Part shown: positions 47,425-56,900 of the stretch, one piece after another
Numbering within the stretch: position 1 is the stretch's first letter
How the letters are laid out: each line of letters begins with the position of its first letter
Assembly: GCF_003286125.1 (NCBI RefSeq)
Contig: NZ_QMED01000005.1
Location: 62,001-126,000, forward strand
Origin: Algibacillus agarilyticus
GTDB lineage: Bacteria; Pseudomonadota; Gammaproteobacteria; Enterobacterales; Alteromonadaceae
DNA: 64,000 nt
Reading direction: 5' to 3'
Translations under genes and position numbers: made by a program
The notes under the pieces: generated by a model
What the model saw: only the letters and a program-made list of their open reading frames with translations
The model's database searches: none
Told to the model about the DNA's origin: nothing

Positions 47425-48621
47425 ATGGATATGGATGGCGTAACACTATTTGATATGACCGAAATACACCCCTCCATAAAAGGGTATTCGGGCGTAGTCT
47501 CTGATGGGCATTATTTATATTTCATACCGCTAAATAATGGTGATTTTTTTGGTACGGTAGCTCGCTATTCGCTGAATGAAACCTTCAGTGATGCAAAATC
47601 TTGGCATACATTTGATACAACCCGAGTAGACAAATCGAGTCAAGGCTTTGTTGATGGCATTTTTGATGGTCGTTATTTGTATTTAATTCCATTTTGTAAC
47701 GATAAACACCATGGCCAAGTAACACGATACGATACTTCAAAAGCATTTGATGATATAGCAAGTTGGCAAGTATTTGATTCATCCCAACTGCATCCTAATA
47801 GCAAAGGCTTTGTTAGTGGCTGTTATGATGGGCGTTATCTGTATTTATCGCCCTATCAGCTAGACCATGCAACACATCATGGACAAGTTACACGATACGA
47901 TACACACGCCGAATTTTGTGAACTTACCGCCTGGCAAGTCTACGATACCGCACAAACACATATCGATAGTCGGGGTTTTCATTCTGCGGTATCCGATGAA
48001 CAGTATGTCTATTTTGTCCCTTATCTCCGTGATGCGGGTGTGCATAATGGTATTTTATTATGTTATGAAAAAAGTAAAGCATTTGATGACACCAACGCTT
48101 GGCAATATTTCGATATGACCCAATTAGGTGAAGAATGCCAAGGTTATATCGGTGCGGTTTATCATAAAGGTATGATTTACTTTGCCCCTTACCGTAATAA
48201 TGAACAACGGCATGGTAACGTTTTACGATTTAATACGAATAAAAATTTACATGATTTGTCGGCCTGGACTGTATTCAATTGTGAAAAAGTCGACATAGGC
48301 AGCCGAGGCTTTTTTGGTGCCATCTGTGACGATGAGTATTTATATTTATTGCCACATTGTCGTGGCCTCAATAATTATCATGGCCAACTAACTCGTTATA
48401 AATTGACACAAAATTTTGAGGCACCTGAGAGTTGGTCTATTTGTGAACTCGAAAATGCATCTTCTAATTGTAAGGGCTTCATTGGCGGTTTAATACAAAA
48501 GAAAAAATTGTATTTAGCCCCGTTCGAAATTGATGCAGGTTGCCATAGTGGCGTAGTTGCATGCATTCAACTTGATAAAGATGATATTTGGCAACAACCG
48601 GCTACTGAAGTAATTGACTAA
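47425..48621 (+). CDS. Seven-repeat predicted beta-propeller protein of unknown role
   Basis: 398 residues from ATG 47425, one base after the FkbH-like stop; a TTG at 47410 is possible but would overlap. The protein consists of seven tandem repeats of about 55 residues. Each carries a pattern like GF-hydrophobic-DGRYLYLxPY, then HGQVTRYDT, then F-SWxVFD (for example GRYLYLIPF and GRYLYLSPY). Seven repeats of this length predict a seven-bladed beta-propeller. There is no signal peptide or TM segment, so it should be cytoplasmic. It lies inside the operon between the extender cassette and the ACP-aminotransferase-NRPS protein. It could act as a scaffold, a lyase-like enzyme or a binding protein; none of these is supported directly. 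Confidence 0.85.
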   Translation: MDMDGVTLFDMTEIHPSIKGYSGVVSDGHYLYFIPLNNGDFFGTVARYSLNETFSDAKSWHTFDTTRVDKSSQGFVDGIFDGRYLYLIPFCNDKHHGQVTRYDTSKAFDDIASWQVFDSSQLHPNSKGFVSGCYDGRYLYLSPYQLDHATHHGQVTRYDTHAEFCELTAWQVYDTAQTHIDSRGFHSAVSDEQYVYFVPYLRDAGVHNGILLCYEKSKAFDDTNAWQYFDMTQLGEECQGYIGAVYHKGMIYFAPYRNNEQRHGNVLRFNTNKNLHDLSAWTVFNCEKVDIGSRGFFGAICDDEYLYLLPHCRGLNNYHGQLTRYKLTQNFEAPESWSICELENASSNCKGFIGGLIQKKKLYLAPFEIDAGCHSGVVACIQLDKDDIWQQPATEVID

Positions 48622-48658
48622 AAAAACAATAATATGTTTTCTATGGAGTGAGATAATA

Positions 48659-51600
48659 ATGAATGCCCCGAAAAATGTAAGCTTAACGGTAAGTCGTAAC
48701 GATGTTGAAGAGATGTTACGTGGATTTATGGCTAAGGTACTTCCATCAGCGCCTACCGATGCCGATATGCAAATTCCGTTTTTAGAAATGGGGGCAAATT
48801 CATTAGCATTAATGGAAGTTCAACGAGCAGTTGAAACAGAATATGGCCTAACAATATCCATTCCACAATTTTTCCAAGAACTCACAAACATAAATGCGCT
48901 AGTCGATTATATTGTTGAAAAGCAGCCATCGGTATCAGTAAAAATAGAAGTTGAAGATAAACAAGCGCAGTCGATTGCTGAACCCACTATCAAAACACCT
49001 ACGCCATTAAAAAATAACAATCAATTAAATACGTTAGCGACTGACGTAGATGATTTGCAGACCATTTTATCTCGTCAACTTGAAACAGCATCTAAAGCGA
49101 TTAATCAAGTAGTCGCCAAACAACTCCAATTTTTACAAGAACTTGAGGCAACAGAAGATTCAACTCCTCTGACTAAAACGCCAGAAGCTACATTAAAAAC
49201 CAAACCGCAAAATGGTCAACCTAAAAGCAAAAATAACGACGAAAGTGCTTCGACACAAAAAGCCATAAAATCAAGCTCCACAACCGTGATGCATCGAATG
49301 CTGTCGCCACTAGAAACACGGGCAAGGGGCTTAACCGCAAAACAAAGTGAACATCTTGAAACGTTAATACAAACCTATACTGAAAAAACAAAAGTATCTA
49401 AAGCGTTAGCATCAAAACATAGAGCATCATTAGCTGATAGCAGAGCCGCCGTTGGATTTCGATTTACCACTAAAGAAATGTTATATCCGATTGTGGGTAG
49501 ACAAGGAAAAGGTTCACGTGTTTGGGATGTTGATGGTAATGAATATATTGATATTACCATGGGCCAAGGGGTGACGTTATTTGGTCATCATCCAAAATTT
49601 ATAGATGAAGCTTTAGCCGATCCCGAAAACGATACCATGATGTTAGGCCCGCGGTCACCTCATGTAGGTGAAGCAGCTCAATTGGCCTGTGAAATGACCG
49701 GGATGGATCGGGTTACGTTCACAAATAGTGGAACAGAAGCTGTCATGGTTGCACTACGTTTGGCACGTGCTGCAACGGGTCGTAATAAAATAGTGATGTT
49801 TGAGAATGCATATCATGGTCATGCTGATAATGTAATGGGTCGTCCCGTTAAGAATGAAGATCAGTTAAGCTCGGTTCCGGTTGCGCCAGGTATTACCCAA
49901 GGGTCTGTTGATGATATATGGTTACTCGATTATGGTAGCGATAGCGCATTAGAATATATTAAAGCACACGGCCATGAAATAGCAGCGGTTATGGTTGAGC
50001 CCGTGCAAAGTCGTCGACCCGATCTGCAACCTCGAACCTTTTTACACGAGTTAAGACATATTACAGAGCAATCTGGCAGCTTGCTTATGTTTGATGAAAT
50101 GATTACGGGGTTTCGGGTGCATCAAGGTGGCGCTCAAGCATGGTTTGGCGTTAAAGCCGATATTGCCACTTACGGTAAGGTATTAGCGGGAGGCATGCCA
50201 ATTGGCATGGTCGCCGGTGACGCCAAATATATGGATGCAATTGATGGAGGGGCTTGGCAATACGGCGATAACTCTTATCCAGAAGCCGATAGAACCATCT
50301 TTGGCGGCACGTTCTGCCAACACCCTACTGCAATGATCACAACATTAGCTACTTTACGTTATTTAAAACAAGAAGGACCCCAGCTTCAAGAAAGATTAAA
50401 TGAAAAAACAAAAATGTTAGCCGCTGAACTTAACGAATATTTTGATGCACAACAAATACCGATGCGGGTCATTCATTTTGGTTCATTATTTAGGTTTTCT
50501 TTCGAGGGCAACTTTGAGCTCTTATTTTATCACATGATGCAAAAAGGCATATTCATTTGGGAATGGCGAAACTATTTCTTATCGACTGCGCATACCGATG
50601 AAGATATAAACGATATTATCAGTGCCGTTAAAGAAAGTGTAACCGCGCTACAAGAAGGCGGGTTTATTACTCAACGTAAAAATGAATCTGAATTACCTGA
50701 ACCAACCGAACTTAACGAAGCGCAAAAGCAATTACTCACACTCGCAGAAATAATACCCGAAGGGTCTAAGGCTTATCATATTAGTCCTTTGCTCGCATTG
50801 AAGGGTAAACTGCAAGTCAAAACACTTAAATTAGCCGTTCGTGAAGTGATGCGCCGTCATGATGCTTTACGAACAGTGATCGTTAACCAACAGCAGCAAA
50901 TTTTACCACTTAATTCATTTAAAAATGTTGATTTAACTTACACTGATTTAAGCCAAGAGTTATCGCCAGAAAAGGCCTTAACAGAATCATTGAGTGCCCA
51001 TGCAGAACGAGCTTTTGATTTATCATCAGACCCGTTGTTCGAAGTACATTTATATTGTATGGCAGAAAATGAGCATCGATTATTAATTAAAGCTCATCAT
51101 ATTGTAACCGATGGTTTATCGGTTAATCTTATTGTCCATGACTTAACGGCTCTCTATAACGCCAACTTGCAAGGCGTTGCGAATACACTCGCTACGCCAA
51201 TGCAATTTAGTGAGTATCTTAATTGGCAAAAAAATGCTTCATTTGATAAACAAAAAGCATATTGGTTGACACAATTATCGGGCGAGTTACCCGTTTTAGA
51301 TTTACCGGTAGATAGACCAGAACCCCTACATAAAACCTATCGAGGTGGTCGATATTGCCAAGAAATTTCTGCGCCTTTGTTAGCAAAAATACAACTATTA
51401 AGTCGTAACCAAAGCTGTACTGATTTTATGACCTTGTTTTCTATTTATGCTTTATGGTTACATCGTCTATGTCAGCAAGATGATTTGTTAATCGGTATTC
51501 CGGTCGCTGGAAGAAATTTGAAAGGGGCAGATGAATTAGTGGGTTACGCTACACACCTGATACCCGTAAGAAGTCGTGCAACATGGAACCAGCCTTTTAA

Positions 51601-53950
51601 TGAATATTTACGATCAATGCGTGACACATTATTAGCGAGTTACGAAAATCAGGATCTCCCTTTCTCAGAATTACTTAATGAAGAAAATTTTAAAAGCAGA
51701 AGAAGTAATTTAATTTCCGCGATATTCAATTTAGATCGTCCAGGCGCGGCACCTAATATGGATGATGTCGAAGTAAAATGGCTTTCACAGCCCGTTCATT
51801 ATACTGCGTTTCCTATTACGCTAAATTTAACAGAAGTTGATAATGGCATGGTGCTCGAGTGCGATTTTAGTCGTGATTTATTCGATACAAGTTCCATAGA
51901 GCGCTATGTAGATAGCTTTTTTACAATACTTGAAAATGTGATAGAAAAACCGGAGCAAACTTTAGATTGTGTCCCTTTATTAAATGCTCATAATCAGAAA
52001 CGATTATTCACAGATTGGAATAACACGACTAAAGAGTACAATGCCGAAAACACGATAATAGAGCGTTTTGAAACACAAACCACGTTAACACCAACCGCCA
52101 TTGCGCTCTATCAAGGCGAGACGGCGATAACTTATGAGGCCTTAAACAGTCAAGCGAATCAACTGGCTGTTTGGTTACAAAATCAAGGCGTACAGGCAGA
52201 AACGGTGGTTGGAGTTTGTTTAGAAAGATCAGCAAACTTAATTGTTAGTCTTTTAGCTATTCTAAAAGCGGGTGGCGCCTATTTACCCTTAGATCCGGCC
52301 TATCCAACACAACGTTTACAATTTATGGTTGAAGATGCCGATGTAACAACGTTGTTGACACAAAGCTCGATCAGTAAACACTTTGATGGTTTGAACCATA
52401 TCCACTCATTATGTTTAGATACACAACAAAAAAACTATATTAATAACCCTCAAAACAATCTTGAACATCAAATAAAACCAACAGACCTAGCGTATTTAAT
52501 TTATACATCAGGTTCGACCGGTAAACCAAAAGGGACATTAATAGAACATCGTAATTTATCTAATTATATTTATTGGGCTTCTGAATATTATCAAGTTTCA
52601 CAAGGTGACGGGGCGCCTTTGCATTCATCGATTAGTTTTGATGCAACCATTACCAGTTTATTTTTACCTTTACTGAATGGCCGAGCACTAACATTATTGC
52701 CAGAAGACGAAAAACAAGAAATTGAACATATTTGCTCTGCATTACAATCTGATAAAGAATGGAGTTTTATAAAATTAACACCTGCGCACCTAGAATTAGT
52801 AAATGTTATGGTGCCAAATGAAAAATTAGGCCAACAAACTCAATGTGTTGTGCTAGGCGGAGACGCTTTACTTAATAGTCAAATAAAACCTTGGCAAGCG
52901 TTTGCAACCGATACACGCATAATTAATGAATACGGCCCCACAGAAACCGTTGTTGGCTGTTGTGTATATCAAGCTGATCCTAATTTGCCGACAAACAATA
53001 CCGTTAATAGTGTGCCCATTGGTAAACCTATTGCTAATACCCAATTGTATGTATTAGATCAAAATAAACAACCTGTTCCCATTGGTGTAAAAGGAGAGTT
53101 ATATATAGCAGGTAATGGAGTTGCTCGTGGATATTACAAACAAGAAAATTTAACGGCGGCGCGTTTTATTCAAATAAGCGAAACGGGCATAAGCGCTTTA
53201 GAACCAGAAGAAAATAATACACGTTTATATCGTACCGGCGACATCGTCAAATATATGCCTGATGGTAATTTAGTATATTTAGGCCGCAGTGATAACCAAA
53301 TAAAATTACGGGGTTATCGTATTGAGTTAGGTGAAATTGAAAACGCAATAACACAAGAAAACCAAATTCGCGAAGCCGTTGTAACAATCAACAAAAAAAC
53401 CGAAAAAGATATACGCTTAAATGCATATGTAGTTATTAATAGCGGCTTTGTTTTTGATGAACAGCAATTACGTTCTTCATTAATTAATCTTCTACCTGCA
53501 CATATGTTACCCAGTACATTCACTGAGCTTGAATCGTTACCCCTAACAGCCAATGGAAAAGTAGATCGTACCGCGTTACCTGAGCCTAATGCAATACGCT
53601 CCAAAATCGCATCAGCTTTAGTTAATCCGAGTAATGAAGCCGAAAAGAAAATAGCCAGTATGTGGCGAGAATTATTAGGTATTGAACAATTAAGTGTAAA
53701 CGATAATTTTTTCGAATTAGGTGGTCATTCATTATTAGTTATCCCCCTTCGTGATCAATTACAAACAATGTTTGAGAAACCATTATTACCCGTCGATATT
53801 TTCCGTTTGCCTACAATAGCGGCTCAGGCACGGTTTATGACTAAAACACTAGAGACGCAACAACCCACTAAATCAGAAAATATAAAACAACGCGCCAGTC
53901 GACAGCGTCAGGCTTTTAAAAAGAAAAAACAAAGGAATCAAAGTGCCTAA
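48659..53950 (+). CDS. Hybrid PKS-NRPS: ACP-aminotransferase-C-A-PCP, A domain predicted for Asn
   Basis: 1763 residues from ATG 48659 (ggagtgag upstream). ACP about 8-80 has Ser48 in GANS. A linker (about 85-215) leads to a class III PLP aminotransferase (about 225-640) of the GSA-like AMT type found in iturin-type synthases, with PLP Lys507 in TYGKVLAGG. C domain about 670-1100 has the HHxxxDG motif with His814. A domain about 1130-1640 has YTSGSTGKPKG near 1281. Code residues read by alignment to GrsA are D-A-T-K-V-G-E-V-G, close to Asn codes (DLTKxGEVGK). PCP Ser1691 is in GGHS. The ACP probably completes the KS-AT module of PKS3; the AMT then turns the beta-keto group into a beta-amine before coupling to Asn. 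The end overlaps PKS4. Confidence 0.93.
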   Translation: MNAPKNVSLTVSRNDVEEMLRGFMAKVLPSAPTDADMQIPFLEMGANSLALMEVQRAVETEYGLTISIPQFFQELTNINALVDYIVEKQPSVSVKIEVEDKQAQSIAEPTIKTPTPLKNNNQLNTLATDVDDLQTILSRQLETASKAINQVVAKQLQFLQELEATEDSTPLTKTPEATLKTKPQNGQPKSKNNDESASTQKAIKSSSTTVMHRMLSPLETRARGLTAKQSEHLETLIQTYTEKTKVSKALASKHRASLADSRAAVGFRFTTKEMLYPIVGRQGKGSRVWDVDGNEYIDITMGQGVTLFGHHPKFIDEALADPENDTMMLGPRSPHVGEAAQLACEMTGMDRVTFTNSGTEAVMVALRLARAATGRNKIVMFENAYHGHADNVMGRPVKNEDQLSSVPVAPGITQGSVDDIWLLDYGSDSALEYIKAHGHEIAAVMVEPVQSRRPDLQPRTFLHELRHITEQSGSLLMFDEMITGFRVHQGGAQAWFGVKADIATYGKVLAGGMPIGMVAGDAKYMDAIDGGAWQYGDNSYPEADRTIFGGTFCQHPTAMITTLATLRYLKQEGPQLQERLNEKTKMLAAELNEYFDAQQIPMRVIHFGSLFRFSFEGNFELLFYHMMQKGIFIWEWRNYFLSTAHTDEDINDIISAVKESVTALQEGGFITQRKNESELPEPTELNEAQKQLLTLAEIIPEGSKAYHISPLLALKGKLQVKTLKLAVREVMRRHDALRTVIVNQQQQILPLNSFKNVDLTYTDLSQELSPEKALTESLSAHAERAFDLSSDPLFEVHLYCMAENEHRLLIKAHHIVTDGLSVNLIVHDLTALYNANLQGVANTLATPMQFSEYLNWQKNASFDKQKAYWLTQLSGELPVLDLPVDRPEPLHKTYRGGRYCQEISAPLLAKIQLLSRNQSCTDFMTLFSIYALWLHRLCQQDDLLIGIPVAGRNLKGADELVGYATHLIPVRSRATWNQPFNEYLRSMRDTLLASYENQDLPFSELLNEENFKSRRSNLISAIFNLDRPGAAPNMDDVEVKWLSQPVHYTAFPITLNLTEVDNGMVLECDFSRDLFDTSSIERYVDSFFTILENVIEKPEQTLDCVPLLNAHNQKRLFTDWNNTTKEYNAENTIIERFETQTTLTPTAIALYQGETAITYEALNSQANQLAVWLQNQGVQAETVVGVCLERSANLIVSLLAILKAGGAYLPLDPAYPTQRLQFMVEDADVTTLLTQSSISKHFDGLNHIHSLCLDTQQKNYINNPQNNLEHQIKPTDLAYLIYTSGSTGKPKGTLIEHRNLSNYIYWASEYYQVSQGDGAPLHSSISFDATITSLFLPLLNGRALTLLPEDEKQEIEHICSALQSDKEWSFIKLTPAHLELVNVMVPNEKLGQQTQCVVLGGDALLNSQIKPWQAFATDTRIINEYGPTETVVGCCVYQADPNLPTNNTVNSVPIGKPIANTQLYVLDQNKQPVPIGVKGELYIAGNGVARGYYKQENLTAARFIQISETGISALEPEENNTRLYRTGDIVKYMPDGNLVYLGRSDNQIKLRGYRIELGEIENAITQENQIREAVVTINKKTEKDIRLNAYVVINSGFVFDEQQLRSSLINLLPAHMLPSTFTELESLPLTANGKVDRTALPEPNAIRSKIASALVNPSNEAEKKIASMWRELLGIEQLSVNDNFFELGGHSLLVIPLRDQLQTMFEKPLLPVDIFRLPTIAAQARFMTKTLETQQPTKSENIKQRASRQRQAFKKKKQRNQSA

Positions 53951-56900
53951 TTCAGCTTATTCAGATCAAATAGATGCCGTTGGCGATGAAGAATACACAG
54001 ACGAAATGGAAGGCGTAGCCATTGTCGGCATGGCTTTACGCGTTCCTGGAGCCAATGATTTAGAGAGATTTTGGCACAACTTACATAACGGCGTTGAATC
54101 AACAACATTTTTTAGTGATGCACAACTACGAGCCGCCGGTGTATCTGAGTCAACATTAGCCAACCCGGACTTTGTTAAAGCATTTGGCTTACTTGAGGGT
54201 GCTGAACTCTTTGATAATGATTTTTTTGACATATTACCCAGTGAAGCCGAAATACTTGACCCTCAGCACCGTCAACTTTTAGAGTGCAGCTGGGAAGCGT
54301 TAGAGCATGCAGGCTATGCCCCTGCAAGCCAAAACTTCGACAATGCAGGACGAGTAGGCATGATGTCAGGCGTTGGCTTAAATAATTATTTATTACACAA
54401 TTTAGTGGGACGAACCGATTTAATTGAATCACTCGGGGGCTGGCAACTTACATTAGCCAATGATAAAGATTTCGCAGCAACTCGTGTCGCTTACAAATTA
54501 AACTTACGCGGGGCGGCAATGAATGTCAGCACCGCGTGTTCAACCTCATTAGTGTCGGTGGCAATGGCTTGTCAAAGTTTACTGTCTTATCAAAGTGATA
54601 TGATTTTGGCCGGTGGATGTTCAATACACCTGCCACAAGATCAAGGTTATGAATATCACCCAGGCGGTACATTATCATCCGATGGGCATTGCAGAGCGTT
54701 TGATGAAAAAGCACAAGGTACCTTTGATGGCAATGGTGTTTCGGTTGTAGTGCTCAAACGTTTAGAGGATGCCATAAATGACAATGATACGATATATGGT
54801 GTTATTCGAGGTTTTGCGGTTAATAATGATGGCGCTCAAAAAGTAGGTTACACAGCACCAAGTGTTGAAGGTCAATCAAGTGTTATTCGCGAAGCTCAAG
54901 AAATGGCAGAGATTAATGCAGATACCATTGCTTACATAGAAACGCATGGTACAGGTACCGATTTAGGTGATCAAGTAGAAATAACCGCATTAACCGAAGC
55001 CTTTCGAGACGCCGGCATCACCAGTAATCAACAATGTGGTTTAGGCTCAGTTAAAACCAATGTCGGTCATTTAGATACGGCAGCAGGCACTACGAGTTTA
55101 ATTAAAACGGTATTAGGTTTGAAAAATGGTCAAATACCACCCTCACTGCATTTTACCAAGGCAAACCCTAAACTAAACCTTGAAACTAGCCCGTTTTATG
55201 TAAATGCTAACCTACGGGACTGGCCAAGACTCAATGGCGCGCCTCGACGCGGAGGCGTTAGTTCTTTTGGCATTGGCGGAACCAATGCGCATGTAGTAGT
55301 AGAAGAACCGCCTGAAAGCCAAATATCAAATGAAGGCCGAACTTGGCAAATGTTAGCTTTATCAGCAAAAACGGAATCATCATTACAACAAAATAGCCAG
55401 AACTTAGCAACGTGGTTGACGAATAATACCGATTCATCATTAACCGATATTGCCCATACGTTACAAATGGGTAGAAATGCATTTGAACACAGACAAGTAA
55501 TCGTATCAAACGCTCATGAAGATGCAGCCCATATAATTAATACCACGGCCGTAAAACAAATTTTTAGTGGTACTCAACCGGCTACCGCCCCATCCATTGT
55601 TTTTATGTTTCCAGGCCAAGATGCACAATATTTAGGGATGGTAACAACACTTTATAAAGATGAACCCTTATTTGCAAAGCATGTGGATTTATGTGCTGAA
55701 ATAGTCAAACGTGAACACGGCATCGATCTCATGTCGCGCATGTTTTCAGATCAAAGAACCATAAACGAGCCTTGTTATTCACTGGATTCACTCCCTATTT
55801 TTGTGACTGAATATGCATTAGCCCAATACTGGTTAGCATTAGGCGTAAAACCACACGCCATGATGGGCTGTAGCTTAGGGGAGTATGTATGTGCTTGTCT
55901 TGCGGGTGTGTTTAGTTTAGAAGATGCCTTGATGCTCGCGATTAGCAGTGGGCGTATATTGACCACATTACCGTCAGGCTCTTTGATATCAGTGTCGATG
56001 GCAGAAAATGAATTGCGTCCCTTGCTGACAGATGGTCTTGGTTTATCAATGATCAGTGCCCCGAAACAATGTGTCGTAGGGGGTACGGCAGAAGCCACAG
56101 AACAATTGAAACTGAAATTAACAGAATTGGGGGCATCATATGTTGATGTATCAATGGGTTTGCCTTTTCATACAGAATTTATGCAGCCTTTCATTGAACC
56201 ATATCGCCAAAAATTACAACAAGTGAAGTTTAATCCGCCGACAACGCCATTTGTGTCTTGTGTTACGGGAGACTGGATCACATCAGAACAAGCCATGGAT
56301 CCAGAACATTATTTGCGTTTAGCCAACCAAACGATCCAGCTTGAAAAAGGGTTTGATAAATTATTTTCGATTGATAATTGTTTATATCTTGAAATAGGCC
56401 CGAGTCAAAATATGAGCAGTTTTGCTATGTTGCAAACAAGCCGTCCAGTTAATGCTCAAATTTTATCGAGCTTAGCGGATCCCCGCTACACGTCAGTAAG
56501 TAACGCTCATTTGAACGACTCCTATCATTTACAAACAACAGTTGCAAAATTATGGGTTTCAGGTGTTGAGATTAATTGGTCAGCTTTATATGAAGGTATA
56601 AAACAAAAGCAAATTGCATTACCAAGTTACGCTTTTGAACATAAACGTTACTGGGTTGAACCCGCCGTCACAAAAAGTGAAACTAACAAATCCGAAAATA
56701 CGGGTAAACAACCTGACTTAGCAAAATGGTTTTATCGTACAAGCTGGCAAGAACAATCATCTCTCACCGTCAAACCTCTTAATGGTCATTGGCTTGTTGT
56801 TGGCGAGCAAAGCTCTTTTACCCATGAACTAATTGAGAAATTAAACACGTCTGGTGTAAAAGTCAGTTTTCATTCTTCAGTTGGGCTAAATACAGCGGCA

